This document shows, piece after piece, positions 17,777 to 27,236 of a stretch of 64,000 nt of DNA (position 1 is its first letter; the number at the start of each line of letters is the position of its first letter). Source of the DNA: Paenibacillus sp. FSL R10-2734 (GTDB lineage Bacteria; Bacillota; Bacilli; Paenibacillales; Paenibacillaceae). The stretch lies in the NCBI RefSeq assembly GCF_037963865.1, contig NZ_CP150170.1:5890001-5954000 (forward strand). Direction: 5' to 3'. The translations under genes and the position numbers were made by a program. The notes below the pieces were generated by a model, which saw nothing but the letters and a program-made list of their open reading frames with translations, did not search any database and was not told where the DNA came from.

Positions 17777-17840
17777 CCCTGAACGTTCTATTTCGACGTC
17801 TAGAATAAAGACGGATTGTTTCTTTCGTAGATGATTCTAC

Positions 17841-19004
17841 TTAAAGAGCCATTTTATAAATCTCAACTACATCCTCACGCTCAAGCTTGCGGAAATTACC
17901 AAATGGTCCGAAACGAACGGCCTTATCAGCCATACTTCCGATCTCGCTGTCATCAATATCATAATCACCGAGTGTCTTCGGTGCACCAATAGAATCCCAG
18001 AACCTACGCAGAGCTTCAATACCTTCCAACCCTATTTCTTCATCAGTCTTGCCCGCTGGATCAATATCAAACACATTTACAGCAAGCTTGCGGAAACGTG
18101 CAGGATTCGTATCAAGATTATATTTCATCCATTGTGGGAACAGAATCGCCAGGCCTCCACCGTGTGGAATGTCGTATACGGCCGATACTGCGTGCTCGAT
18201 ATTATGAGTCGCCCAATCTCCAGCAAACCCCATACTAACCATACCGTTAAGTGCCATTGTGCCGCAGTACATGATCGTCTCACGTAGCTCGTAATTATTC
18301 AAATCTTCAATAAGCTTCGGTGCTGTTTCGATTACAGTACGCAGCAAAGTCTCGCAGAAGCCGTCTTGTACCGCTGTGTTACCGTCGGTATGGAAATAAT
18401 GCTCCAGAACATGTGACATGATGTCCACCATTCCGTAGACCGTCTGATCCCGTGGCAGAGTAAAGGTGTTCTCTGGATCAAGAATCGAGAATGCCGGGAA
18501 TGCATGTACACTGCCCCAGCCCATTTTCTCCTTAGTCACTTCGTTCGTGATTACTGAGCCACTATTCATTTCTGATCCGGTAGCTGCCATCGTCAGCACT
18601 GTTCCGAGTGGGAGAGCGCCCTGAGGGGCTGCCTTACGCTCTACAAAGTCCCACATGTCGCCTTCATACTTCGCCCCAACAGCGACTGCTTTAGCGCAAT
18701 CTAACACGCTACCGCCGCCTACCGCGAGAATGAGATCAATATTATGTTCGTGACATAGCTCTACGCCCTTATGTACGGTGGAAAGACGTGGATTAGGCTC
18801 TACTCCAGAGAGTTCAGTCACCGCTGCACCTATAGAACTCAGCTCAGCCATTACTTTATCGTACAGACCGCTACGCTTGATACTACCGCCACCATACATC
18901 AACAGTACGTTCTTACCGTACTTAGGAACCTCAGTCTTCAAAGCTTCCAGAGTATCCTTTCCAAATATCAGCTTGGTCGGATTATAAAATTCAAATTTAC
19001 GCAT
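17841..19004 (-). CDS. Iron-containing alcohol dehydrogenase (YugJ/BdhA-like)
   Basis: A 387-residue group III alcohol dehydrogenase that reduces aldehydes to alcohols with NAD(P)H, likely in fermentation or aldehyde removal. The nucleotide site shows AVGGGSVLDCAKAVA near residue 95. The metal-binding region holds DIMSHVLEHYF near 195 and HGGGLAILFPQW near 270, giving the Asp/His ligand set. Length and N terminus (MRKFEFYNPTKLIFG) match YugJ and butanol dehydrogenases. The ATG follows GGAGG. It is a single gene; a small inverted-repeat element lies about 105-155 bp upstream. Confidence 0.93.
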   Translation of the reverse strand: MRKFEFYNPTKLIFGKDTLEALKTEVPKYGKNVLLMYGGGSIKRSGLYDKVMAELSSIGAAVTELSGVEPNPRLSTVHKGVELCHEHNIDLILAVGGGSVLDCAKAVAVGAKYEGDMWDFVERKAAPQGALPLGTVLTMAATGSEMNSGSVITNEVTKEKMGWGSVHAFPAFSILDPENTFTLPRDQTVYGMVDIMSHVLEHYFHTDGNTAVQDGFCETLLRTVIETAPKLIEDLNNYELRETIMYCGTMALNGMVSMGFAGDWATHNIEHAVSAVYDIPHGGGLAILFPQWMKYNLDTNPARFRKLAVNVFDIDPAGKTDEEIGLEGIEALRRFWDSIGAPKTLGDYDIDDSEIGSMADKAVRFGPFGNFRKLEREDVVEIYKMAL

Positions 19005-19108
19005 ATGTGTAAACCTCCAATGGTTATTTCAGAAATGTCTTGCTCCCTCGTATTATAAACCTCTGAATAGCTGCATTCAAATGGAGTAGCTTCTAGCCCT
19101 TCAAATAT

Positions 19109-19159
19109 CCCCACAAAGTGGTACTTTGCTTCGATGCATACTCAGGTACTTTGCGGGGA
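19109..19159. repeat. Dispersed hairpin element, copy A
   Basis: Starts CCCCACAAAGTG and ends CTTTGCGGGG, with ATGCAT in the loop. The ends are complementary and can form a stem of about 10 bp. A relative with the same termini lies at 58462-58511. It is located upstream of the alcohol dehydrogenase gene. Confidence 0.65.
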
Positions 19160-19185
19160 CCCCAAATTATACTTTCTGATACCTA

Positions 19186-19226
19186 AAAAAAGGGACGCCT
19201 CAAGCCCATAGGCTTGAGGACATCCC
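19186..19226 (-). terminator. Terminator of the galKET operon
   Basis: A long stem with arms GGGACGCCTCAAGCC and GGCTTGAGGACATCCC around a 4-nt loop, followed on the minus strand by seven T. It begins 11 nt after the galT stop. Confidence 0.92.
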
Positions 19227-19236
19227 TAATCCAACC

Positions 19237-20817
19237 TTACAACGCGCCGAAGCTCTTCACGAAACGACGGAAAGCAGCTTGCCCTTCCGGATTCCGTTTG
19301 TAGACACCCGCGTGTTCAAGAATATGTGTAAACTTGATGCCGACTTCGTTCTGTACAATCTTGACGGCCTCATCATGCTGTAATGCCATTCCGAAACGCT
19401 CCACAAGCTCCTGAACCCAAGCTGCATGCTGCGCAAGTGGATGACTAGGATCATTCTTCACTGCTTCTAACCGTGCTTGATCTCCTGCAAGGATACTCGC
19501 AATCGCATCGAGTTCTTCCTTCAGGCGACCCGGCAAGATCGCGAGTCCCATAACCTCAATCAAGCCGATGTTTTCTTTCTTGATATGGTGCATCTCCCGA
19601 TGGGGATGAAAAATCCCTTCAGGATATTGCTCGCTAGTCCGGTTATTACGCAGTACAAGATCCATCTCGAAGCTGCCATCTTCCGCACGGCGAACGATAG
19701 GAGTAACGGTATTATGACGCTGTACTTCACCATCAACCTCGCTGAAAGCTAGCACTTCAGCATCGGAATCACTGTAAGCCTTCCAAGCTTCGTAAAGCGC
19801 ATTACCACACTCTAACAGTACCGTAGGATCTTCCCCATTCAATCGCAATACGGACATAGGCCATTTTACGATATTAATGCTTACACCCGGATAAGATGCA
19901 TGCGTGAAGGTATCTTCCTTAGGCGCTTTCTGAATAGGGAAGGTGTGACGTCCACCTTGGAAATGGTCATGCGTCAGAATTGATCCGCCAACAATCGGCA
20001 GGTCTGCGTTTGAGCCAATAAAATAGTGCGGGAAAGATTCCACAAAGCTAAGCAGCCGCTTCAAGGTATCCTTGGTAAGCTTCATTGGCACATGATCATG
20101 ATGGAATACAATACAGTGCTCATTGTAGTAAACATATGGCGAGTATTGAAAGAGCCATTTCTCATTATTCAGCTGTAGTGGAATGACACGCAGGTTCTGA
20201 CGCGGCGGATGATTAACCCGTCCCGCATACCCAACATTCTCACGGCATAGCAGACATTTTGGATAGACCGGCGGCGGAAGCAACCGAGCCATTGCGATTT
20301 CCTTCGGACTTTTCTCAGGCTTGGACAAATTGATTGTCATCTCGATGTCACCGTAAGGCGAATCTTGCAGCCAGTATACATTCTTGGAAATCCGGTCCAT
20401 CCGGATATAGTTGGAATCTATGCTTAATTTATAAAAGCGGTCAGTAGCAGCGGATATGCCTTTTTCAGCAGTTAAACGATTGAACTCAGCATTCACGTCT
20501 GATGGACGGGCCATTAGGAGTCCCATAATCTTAGCATCTAGCAAGTCACGGTAAGTGTCGCTATTTTCCGGAATCAATCCGATTTCAAAACCATAGTCAA
20601 TCAGTGCATCCAACGGAACCTGTGGACCTTCCAGTGGACTTTGATCGATCTCGCCAACGTACGGCTCACTAAATCCGAATTGTTCTAGCAGCACATTACG
20701 GCTATAATCTTCATCTGTTGGAGCTATGAGCTGCTGGCGCAGTGCGAACAGAACAAGCTGCTCAATCGCATGCAAGGCTTTGTGCCCAGCAGGAGTACCA
20801 TTATTCTCGTTGTGCAT
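19237..20817 (-). CDS. galT: Galactose-1-phosphate uridylyltransferase, class II
   Basis: A 526-residue Leloir enzyme that exchanges UMP between UDP-glucose and galactose-1-phosphate. It belongs to the long Firmicutes class II family rather than the short zinc class: it has the ILTHDHFQGGRH segment near residue 250 and the typical size. The start at MHNENNG follows AAGGAG; the longer frame adds 11 codons without a ribosome site. It is the last gene of galK-galE-galT, 48 nt after galE. Confidence 0.95.
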   Translation of the reverse strand: MHNENNGTPAGHKALHAIEQLVLFALRQQLIAPTDEDYSRNVLLEQFGFSEPYVGEIDQSPLEGPQVPLDALIDYGFEIGLIPENSDTYRDLLDAKIMGLLMARPSDVNAEFNRLTAEKGISAATDRFYKLSIDSNYIRMDRISKNVYWLQDSPYGDIEMTINLSKPEKSPKEIAMARLLPPPVYPKCLLCRENVGYAGRVNHPPRQNLRVIPLQLNNEKWLFQYSPYVYYNEHCIVFHHDHVPMKLTKDTLKRLLSFVESFPHYFIGSNADLPIVGGSILTHDHFQGGRHTFPIQKAPKEDTFTHASYPGVSINIVKWPMSVLRLNGEDPTVLLECGNALYEAWKAYSDSDAEVLAFSEVDGEVQRHNTVTPIVRRAEDGSFEMDLVLRNNRTSEQYPEGIFHPHREMHHIKKENIGLIEVMGLAILPGRLKEELDAIASILAGDQARLEAVKNDPSHPLAQHAAWVQELVERFGMALQHDEAVKIVQNEVGIKFTHILEHAGVYKRNPEGQAAFRRFVKSFGAL

Positions 20818-20865
20818 TTTAATTCTCCTTAAGTAGGGTCTCAAGCTCAAGTAAGCGAGTACCCC

Positions 20866-21852
20866 TTATTCTCCGTACCCCTGCGGATTGGCCGAATGCC
20901 AGTTCCAGGCGCTTTGAATGATATTTTCCAAGTCAGCATGCTGAGGGTTCCATCCTAAGATAGAACGCGCTTTGTCGGAGGAAGCTACCAATACAGCCGG
21001 ATCTCCAGCACGGCGTTCCTGAATGACAACTGGAATTTCAAGTCCAGTAACCTTCTTCGAGGTTTCGATAACCTGTTTCACCGAGAAGCCAAGTCCATTT
21101 CCTAAGTTGAAAATATTGCTGCTGCTTCCGCTACGCAGGTAAGTTACTGCACGAACATGGGCATCAGCCAGATCGCTAACATGGATGTAGTCGCGTACAC
21201 ATGTACCATCTTCAGTAGGATAGTCGTCTCCGAAAACTGCGATGCTCTCCCGTTGCTTCAAAGCGGTTTGCAATACCAGCGGAATCAAGTGACTTTCTGG
21301 ACGATGGTCTTCACCAATTTTGCCACTAGCATGGGCACCTGCAGCATTAAAGTAACGTAGTGCCACGTATTTGATACCCAGTACTTTGTCAAACCAAGCC
21401 ATCATGCGTTCCATGGTCAGCTTAGTTTCGCCGTATACGTTTGCTGGCTCGGTACGGTCTGTTTCTTCAATCGGCACCTTTTCCGGTTCGCCGTAGGTTG
21501 CAGCTGTCGACGAGAATACGATTTTATTCACGCCAGCTTTTTGCATAGCTTCCAAAAGGCATTGTGTGCCGTATACGTTGTTGTCATAATACTTTACTGG
21601 GTCCTTCATGCTCTCACCAACCAAAGAGCTCGCCGCGAAATGAATGACTGCCTCAATCTCGTTCTCAGCAAACAGCTTACCAAGCAGCTCCTTATCACGC
21701 AGATCTCCTTCATATAGCTTGCCGCCCAGTAGCGCCTCACGATGCCCTGTTATCAGGTTGTCGATGACTACTACTTCTTCGCCGCGATCCAGCAGCTCTG
21801 CCACAGTATGAGAACCAATATACCCTGCTCCACCTGTTACTAAAATCGCCAT
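20866..21852 (-). CDS. galE: UDP-glucose 4-epimerase
   Basis: A 328-residue short-chain dehydrogenase-like enzyme that interconverts UDP-galactose and UDP-glucose with bound NAD+. The dinucleotide site VTGGAGYIGSH lies at the N terminus, the catalytic pair YGETK near 145, the catalytic serine in FSSTAATYG near 120, and the substrate-binding segment RYFNAAGA near 172. It lies 4 nt after galK and before galT, so the three are cotranscribed. Confidence 0.97.
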   Translation of the reverse strand: MAILVTGGAGYIGSHTVAELLDRGEEVVVIDNLITGHREALLGGKLYEGDLRDKELLGKLFAENEIEAVIHFAASSLVGESMKDPVKYYDNNVYGTQCLLEAMQKAGVNKIVFSSTAATYGEPEKVPIEETDRTEPANVYGETKLTMERMMAWFDKVLGIKYVALRYFNAAGAHASGKIGEDHRPESHLIPLVLQTALKQRESIAVFGDDYPTEDGTCVRDYIHVSDLADAHVRAVTYLRSGSSSNIFNLGNGLGFSVKQVIETSKKVTGLEIPVVIQERRAGDPAVLVASSDKARSILGWNPQHADLENIIQSAWNWHSANPQGYGE

Positions 21853-21856
21853 CTGA

Positions 21857-23032
21857 TTACACTCCCTTCAATTCTTGGACACCATTACCGATGCCGCAAA
21901 CATAGAACTCGCCAACCAAACCAGATCTTGTGGTATATGCTTCGCCAACTTCACGAATAAAACGTTCTACATCATCTTCATGTACCAAGGATACAGTACA
22001 GCCACCAAAACCTGCGCCAGTCATACGGGAACCGAGTGTACCCGGGATACGCTGTGCTTCTTCAACCATAATATCCAGCTCTTCACAGCTAACTTCATAC
22101 AAATCGCGCAAGGAAGCATGTGAGTCATTCATGAATTGTCCAAACTGCTTCAGATCATTGTTCTTTAATACCTCAACGGAATCTAGTACGCGTTGATTCT
22201 CTTCCACAACATGGCGGGCACGGCGTCTAACAACTTCGTCTGTGATTTTATCTTGGTGAGCTTCGAACTGTTCACGATTGAGCTGTGCCAGATAAGTTAG
22301 TGAAGGAACTTCTTTTTGCAAAATAGCCAAGGCCTCATCACACTGCTGACGACGCTCATTGTACTTGGAATCTACAAGTCCTCTGCGTTTGTTCGTGTTG
22401 CCGATGACCAACTTGTAAGCACCCGTGATAAAAGGTACCAGATTATATTCAAGCGTATCACACATTAGCAGGATCGCATGGTCACGTTTGCCATTAGCAA
22501 CTGCGAACTGATCCATAATTCCGGAGTTCACACCTACATATTGATTCTCAGCACGTTGGGACAAGAGTGCAATCTCAACGGTATCTGTGTCCCCGCCTTC
22601 AAGTGTGAGGAAAGCATAAGCAGTAACGACTTCGAGAGAGGCCGATGAAGACAAGCCTGCGCCATTCGGAATATCGCCATGGAATAGCAGGTCGTAACCT
22701 TTGGACACTGGTGTATTTTTCTTATCCAGTTCAACCATTACTCCAACCGGATAGTCAATCCATTCTCCAGTTTTAGACTTGCCAATTTCACTATAATCAA
22801 TAGAAGCTTCATAAGGAAAATTTGTGGATGCAAAATTCACTTTGCTGTCACTACGTGGACGTACAATCAAAGTTGTACCGAATTCCAAAGCTGCTGGCAA
22901 CACGTATCCACCGTTATAATCCAAGTGCTCTCCAATGAGATTGACACGCCCTGGTGCATAAAACACCTTAGCTTCTTGCTCGCTTACCCCGTACTTTTCG
23001 ATGAATTTCTTATTAAGTTCTTGTATGCTCAT
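21857..23032 (-). CDS. galK: Galactokinase
   Basis: A 391-residue GHMP kinase that phosphorylates galactose at C1. It carries the galactokinase signature GRVNLIGEHLDYNGG near residue 30, the ATP loop GAGLSSSASLEV near 125, and the C-terminal GHMP motif MTGAGFGGCT near 345. The ATG at 23032 follows GGATGGAG by 8 nt; a GTG three codons earlier is too close to it. First gene of the gal operon, divergent from the AraC-type regulator. Confidence 0.97.
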   Translation of the reverse strand: MSIQELNKKFIEKYGVSEQEAKVFYAPGRVNLIGEHLDYNGGYVLPAALEFGTTLIVRPRSDSKVNFASTNFPYEASIDYSEIGKSKTGEWIDYPVGVMVELDKKNTPVSKGYDLLFHGDIPNGAGLSSSASLEVVTAYAFLTLEGGDTDTVEIALLSQRAENQYVGVNSGIMDQFAVANGKRDHAILLMCDTLEYNLVPFITGAYKLVIGNTNKRRGLVDSKYNERRQQCDEALAILQKEVPSLTYLAQLNREQFEAHQDKITDEVVRRRARHVVEENQRVLDSVEVLKNNDLKQFGQFMNDSHASLRDLYEVSCEELDIMVEEAQRIPGTLGSRMTGAGFGGCTVSLVHEDDVERFIREVGEAYTTRSGLVGEFYVCGIGNGVQELKGV

Positions 23033-23098
23033 TAATGCCACTCCATCCTTTCGCTGCTTCAGCCAGTGGGAATTAGTAAAAGCGTTCTTTATGTATTC

Positions 23099-23127
23099 AT
23101 TATAATAGAATCAGTTATCCTCTGATA
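23099..23127 (-). promoter_or_regulatory. Candidate galK promoter, activator-dependent type
   Basis: A perfect TATAAT (23099-23104) has only a poor -35 (TATCAG, 17 bp away). A small dyad ATCAG/CTGAT lies across the spacer. A good -10 with a weak -35 suits activation by the divergent AraC-type protein, but that link is an inference. Confidence 0.4.
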
Positions 23128-23251
23128 ATGCAATCATGTGTGTAATGTATGGATAAATGTGACTTCCCATAATATAATAATTACACAAATATTTAATATA
23201 CCCTAAACTATAAGCCATTAAATGACAATAACACAAGAAAGGCTGTCCCAA

Positions 23252-24118
23252 ATGGAGCATACTTATTCCGTAGGATCCAATCCCGTGTATTACGATAATC
23301 AAAATCTTCATGTACTGTTTGCAGGTCAGAGTCAGACGATTCCTAACCATCAGGCTGGTCCTAAGATCTACGATTATTATTTACTTCACTTTATAGAGTC
23401 CGGCTCAGGTGTTTTCCGTACAGAACATCATAAATATGTGTTGGGCAAAGGTGACTGTTTCCTTATTCATCCAGGACAATTGGTCAGTTATATCTCGGAT
23501 AAGGATCAACCCTGGTGCTATCGCTGGGCGGCTTTTACTGGGAGTGAGGCTGACGCTCTTGTGTTGCAGACAGGCTTCACACCAGAAAAACCTGTTGTGA
23601 CTACAACGGATGAGAGCGGCATCCCAGGCGCCCTATCCAGTATCATGCAAGCCTTCAAAGCAAACAAAGAAAGTGCCCACCTGACTTCTCTAGGGTATCT
23701 TTACCTCATTGTAGGCGAAGCCGCTGACTTGCTTTCTTCCTTCTCCCGTCTTCCCGGAGCAGAATCACAGGTTAAACGTACTGTGAAGCAAATGATCCAT
23801 TACATGGCCTCTCAATACGCCCATCCGGTCTCCATTGAACAAATGTGTGATACCCTTGGCTATAACCGGGCCTATCTATCCCGTGTATTTAAGCAAGAGA
23901 CTGGGTTATCTCCGGTAACGTACTTGCTGAAGCTGCGTATTGAGAAATCTAGACAACTGCTGCGTGAACGACCGGAGCTGTCTGTCGAGCAAGTAGCTGC
24001 ATCCGTTGGACTAACTGACGCCTTGTATTTCTCGCGCCAATTCAAACGTTTTTGTGCTCAGTCACCCACCGCTTATCGGCTCACAACGACAAGACATGTA
24101 AAGAAACAAGATCAATAA
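23252..24118 (+). CDS. AraC-family transcriptional regulator, probable gal operon activator
   Basis: A protein of about 288 residues with an N-terminal cupin-like sugar-binding domain (about 20-140; HYVLGKGDCFLIHPG-type core) and a C-terminal double helix-turn-helix (about 185-285; SIEQMCDTLGYNRAYLSRVFKQE and VEQVAASVGLTDALYFSRQFK). The ATG at 23252 follows AAAGG; the ATG ten codons upstream has no ribosome site. It is transcribed away from galK with about 220 bp between starts, a common layout for an operon-specific galactose-responsive activator. The inducer is not shown. Confidence 0.88.
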   Translation: MEHTYSVGSNPVYYDNQNLHVLFAGQSQTIPNHQAGPKIYDYYLLHFIESGSGVFRTEHHKYVLGKGDCFLIHPGQLVSYISDKDQPWCYRWAAFTGSEADALVLQTGFTPEKPVVTTTDESGIPGALSSIMQAFKANKESAHLTSLGYLYLIVGEAADLLSSFSRLPGAESQVKRTVKQMIHYMASQYAHPVSIEQMCDTLGYNRAYLSRVFKQETGLSPVTYLLKLRIEKSRQLLRERPELSVEQVAASVGLTDALYFSRQFKRFCAQSPTAYRLTTTRHVKKQDQ

Positions 24119-24132
24119 GAGAAAGCAGCGCA

Positions 24133-24176
24133 AAAGGGATTCATATATTAGACAAGTCCAATATATGAATCCCTTT
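24133..24176. terminator. Bidirectional terminator after the AraC-type gene
   Basis: A perfect 17-bp stem with arms AAAGGGATTCATATATT and AATATATGAATCCCTTT around a 10-nt loop. It separates the convergent regulator and kinase-like genes. Confidence 0.85.
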
Positions 24177-24203
24177 GTTAAGCAACCCTTCAGTTAGCTT
24201 AGG

Positions 24204-25202
24204 TTATCTTGCATATAGACTCAGATATTCGGGGTAAGCACGAAGATGTATCTCTTTCGCCCTTTTCTGAGCCATTTCTTTCAGTTCTGGCACATGCTCG
24301 GCATCAACATAGTCAGCGAGGACATCAATCACATCATCAAGGAGTTTCGCTCTAAAATAAATCTCCATCCGTTCCAATATTGCATGGCCTGCTAAATCAA
24401 TAACCAGGTCTCTACAATAATCCCAATCCTTTGATTTATAGATCGGCCATACAAGTACGGAATAATCCATTGCAGCGTCTCCAAATACCGTTAAGTCATC
24501 CCAATCAATGATCCAACAATCATTACTATCATCGACTAAGACATTCTGCCAATTTATATCATTGTGTACGATGTCGGTCGCCTTTTTCTGAAAAGAAGGG
24601 TGCTGACTAACCATTATTCGCAATGCTTCCACTTCCGTATCGAACCAATCTAAAGTTTCCTCCGTTACGAAGTCCAGCAAATGCTTTTCCGCTCTAATGA
24701 TTTGTAAATCTTCTTCAAATCGAGTGATATATTCGTCAGTAAATGCGGCGGCATAGTTGTAGTCCTTATCCTCACTTGCAACTGCCATCCTAATCTCTGT
24801 ATCCGCATGTAATTGATGAAGTGACTTCAGAACCTTCTCAATCACTGGCATTGGATCGGAAATGGAGCTTAATGGTTTACCTTCGATAAAATCAAATACT
24901 AAACCATAAGAATAACCAGGTGTTATTTCTTGAGCAATCTCCCTAATCAACCGTGGAGCCTTGTAATTATTAGTCAAATGCTCGCTGATCTTTACCCACT
25001 GTTTAAGTCCTGTTGCTTTTTGTTCTTGCGAGAGTTTTAAATGGCGAATGGTTTGACCGTCCGTTATGCGATAAGACTGGTTTACAAACCCTCCAGGGTT
25101 CCAAATATACTTAGCCTCAATCTTCGATCTATTTAACCCTAAAGATTGCGAGTTGGCTTCGGTCCACTCTTTCACCTTGTTCTCATCTTGATGCAACTCC
25201 AT
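24204..25202 (-). CDS. Aminoglycoside phosphotransferase-family kinase (APH/ChoK fold)
   Basis: A protein of about 332 residues with a eukaryotic-kinase-like APH fold. The catalytic loop reads HNDINWQNVL (Brenner motif HxDxxxxN) near 215, followed by the metal-binding IDWDDL. Substrates in this family range from antibiotics to homoserine, choline or fructosamine; none can be picked. The ATG at 25202 follows GGGAGGAG; the longer frame adds seven codons. Single gene between two terminators. Confidence 0.85.
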   Translation of the reverse strand: MELHQDENKVKEWTEANSQSLGLNRSKIEAKYIWNPGGFVNQSYRITDGQTIRHLKLSQEQKATGLKQWVKISEHLTNNYKAPRLIREIAQEITPGYSYGLVFDFIEGKPLSSISDPMPVIEKVLKSLHQLHADTEIRMAVASEDKDYNYAAAFTDEYITRFEEDLQIIRAEKHLLDFVTEETLDWFDTEVEALRIMVSQHPSFQKKATDIVHNDINWQNVLVDDSNDCWIIDWDDLTVFGDAAMDYSVLVWPIYKSKDWDYCRDLVIDLAGHAILERMEIYFRAKLLDDVIDVLADYVDAEHVPELKEMAQKRAKEIHLRAYPEYLSLYAR

Positions 25203-25230
25203 TGATACATCTCCTCCCTTCATGGTTGCT

Positions 25231-25285
25231 ATAAAAAACCGCGGTAGCTCAGGACAATTTTTTCTTGCCCAAGGCTTCCGCGGTT
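25231..25285 (-). terminator. Terminator of the aldo/keto reductase gene
   Basis: Outer arms AACCGCGG / CCGCGGTT with further pairing inside (AGC/GCT, GGACAA/TTGCCC), followed on the minus strand by six T. The CCGCGG core recalls a T-box terminator, but it lies downstream of a gene and has no T-box sequence. Confidence 0.85.
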
Positions 25286-25356
25286 ATGGATAGCTTGTTT
25301 GAGTAGACGTTGATTTCCCGGAAAAACTCGCTACTAATAAATCACGTCGTAATCAA

Positions 25357-26361
25357 TCACGTTCCGTTCTCCGTTTTAAGAATGATCTCCACCCGATCCA
25401 ATTCTTCCTGCGAGAACTCCAAGTGTTTAAGTGCTGCTATATTTTCTTCAATCTGATTAACTTTGCTAGCCCCTATAAGCGCTGAAGTAACCTTGCCGTC
25501 ACGGAGTGTCCATGCTAGTGCAAGCTGCGCCAAGCTTTGACCCCTTGAAACAGCAAGCTGATTTAGCGCGCGGATCTTACGCTGTACATCCGGTGTAATC
25601 CGGCTCTCATTTAATGAGGCAGAGGATTTGGCCGCTCTTGATCCCTCAGGAATCCCATTTAAGTATTTATTGGTTAACAGCCCTTGGGCCAGAGGTGTAA
25701 ACGCGATACTGCCAACTCCGCTCTGTTCCAGAACATCCTGTAAACCGCCCTCAATCCAGCGATCGAGCATAGAATAACTCGGCTGATGAATGAGGAGTGG
25801 CGTCCCTAGACTTTTCAAGATTTTAACAGCTTCGAGCGTTTGCTCTGCATTATAATTAGATAATCCAACATACAGTGCTTTACCGGAACGCACAGCATGG
25901 TCCAGCGCCTGCATGGTTTCTTCAAGTGGTGTTTCCGGGTCCGGCCGATGAGAATAATAAATATCTACATAATCTAAGCCAAGCCGCTTCAGACTCTGGT
26001 CCAAACTGGCCAGCATATATTTACGCGAACCCCATTCGCCATAAGGGCCGGGCCACATGTTATACCCTGCTTTTGTCGAAATCACCATTTCATCTCGATA
26101 TGGAGCCATATCACTAGCAAGCACTTTACCAAAGAGGTCTTCTGCTGAACCTGCTGGTGGTCCATAGTTGTTGGCTAGATCAAAATGGGTAATTCCAAGA
26201 TCAAACGCACGAGTGATCATTTCTTTGCCATTCTCATAAGTATCCACTCCACCAAAATTCTGCCATAATCCTAATGAGATTGCCGGAAGTTTAAGACCAG
26301 AGTTCCCGCAACGGTTATAACGCATTTCTTCATACCGCTTATTGCTTGCTACATATACCAT
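25357..26361 (-). CDS. Aldo/keto reductase (YghZ-like)
   Basis: A 334-residue NADPH-dependent reductase of the Kv-beta/YghZ branch. The N terminus (RYNRCGNSGLKLPAISLGLW) is typical. The catalytic tetrad is visible: Asp and Tyr in HFDLANNYGPP, Lys in STKAGY, and His in YYSHRPD. A C-terminal cofactor site ALIGASKVNQIEEN follows. YghZ-type enzymes reduce glyceraldehyde-3-phosphate or methylglyoxal and are thought to detoxify aldehydes. It is a single gene with its own terminator. Confidence 0.93.
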   Translation of the reverse strand: MVYVASNKRYEEMRYNRCGNSGLKLPAISLGLWQNFGGVDTYENGKEMITRAFDLGITHFDLANNYGPPAGSAEDLFGKVLASDMAPYRDEMVISTKAGYNMWPGPYGEWGSRKYMLASLDQSLKRLGLDYVDIYYSHRPDPETPLEETMQALDHAVRSGKALYVGLSNYNAEQTLEAVKILKSLGTPLLIHQPSYSMLDRWIEGGLQDVLEQSGVGSIAFTPLAQGLLTNKYLNGIPEGSRAAKSSASLNESRITPDVQRKIRALNQLAVSRGQSLAQLALAWTLRDGKVTSALIGASKVNQIEENIAALKHLEFSQEELDRVEIILKTENGT

Positions 26362-26462
26362 TGCTTATCCCTGCCTCTCATTACGCGCTACTTCAGCATC
26401 TACCATATCTTTAAACTACTGAGCGCAATAATAATCTGGCAACCGACAAACCATTATCCCTT

Positions 26463-27203
26463 CTAAACAAGTAGATCCTTAACACTTCCGAGTACTTTCC
26501 CAATACGATCTGTAATCAGAAGATCCGCTCGATCATCAAAGGGTGTCGGGTCGCCATTTAGCAGCACAGTATGTCTGCCTCGGAAATAAGTGACCAGACT
26601 AGCCGCAGGCTGGACCGTTAGAGAAGTGCCGCCAATCATGAGCATATCTGCAGCTGCTATCGCTTCGACAGCGCTTATTAGCACGGAATGATCTAATTCT
26701 TCTTCATATAAGACAACGTCCGGCTTGATTATACCGCCACATTCGGGGCAGCGAGGAACGCTCTCAATGATCTGTAGCAGCTGCTCCAGTCCGTAATAAC
26801 GTGAGCAGTCCATACAATGGTTGCGATGAATCGAACCATGCAGTTCAAGTACATTTTTGCTGCCGGCCAGCTGGTGCAGGCCATCAATATTTTGCGTAAT
26901 AACCGCCTTAAGCTTGCCCTGCTGTTCTAATTCCGCAAGTAGCTGATGCGCACCATTCGGACGAGCCTCCGGATGAATCATTTTACTACGATAAAAATCA
27001 AAAAAAATGTCCGGCGAGGACATAAAAAAAGTGTGGCTCAGCATCACTTCAGGTGGATAAGGCGAATTGTGCTGCGTCTGGTATAAGCCCGCTGCTGAGC
27101 GGAAATCTTTAATTCCGCTTTCTGTGCTTACTCCTGCGCCACCGAAGAAAACTATGTTATCACTGTCTTTGATCCAAGAAGCTAGTGTCTGCAATTGATC
27201 CAT
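26463..27203 (-). CDS. NAD-dependent protein deacylase, sirtuin
   Basis: A Sir2-family enzyme of about 246 residues that removes acyl groups from lysines using NAD+. The NAD site GAGVSTESGIKDFRS is at about 22-36, TQNIDGLH near 110 and the catalytic histidine in ELHGS near 125. The zinc ribbon is complete (CMDC ... CPECGG). The ATG at 27203 was preferred to a GTG that lies inside the GGAAGGATG ribosome site. It is the third gene of a likely operon with the HAD phosphatase and the membrane hydrolase. Confidence 0.94.
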   Translation of the reverse strand: MDQLQTLASWIKDSDNIVFFGGAGVSTESGIKDFRSAAGLYQTQHNSPYPPEVMLSHTFFMSSPDIFFDFYRSKMIHPEARPNGAHQLLAELEQQGKLKAVITQNIDGLHQLAGSKNVLELHGSIHRNHCMDCSRYYGLEQLLQIIESVPRCPECGGIIKPDVVLYEEELDHSVLISAVEAIAAADMLMIGGTSLTVQPAASLVTYFRGRHTVLLNGDPTPFDDRADLLITDRIGKVLGSVKDLLV

Positions 27204-27236
27204 GCTAAATAGCACATCCTTCCTTTTATAGGCTGA

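Noticed and set aside
25231..25285. CCGCGG-containing hairpin resembling a T-box antiterminator
   Set aside because: It lies downstream of the aldo/keto reductase gene as a terminator, and the kinase gene that follows is not an amino-acid gene.
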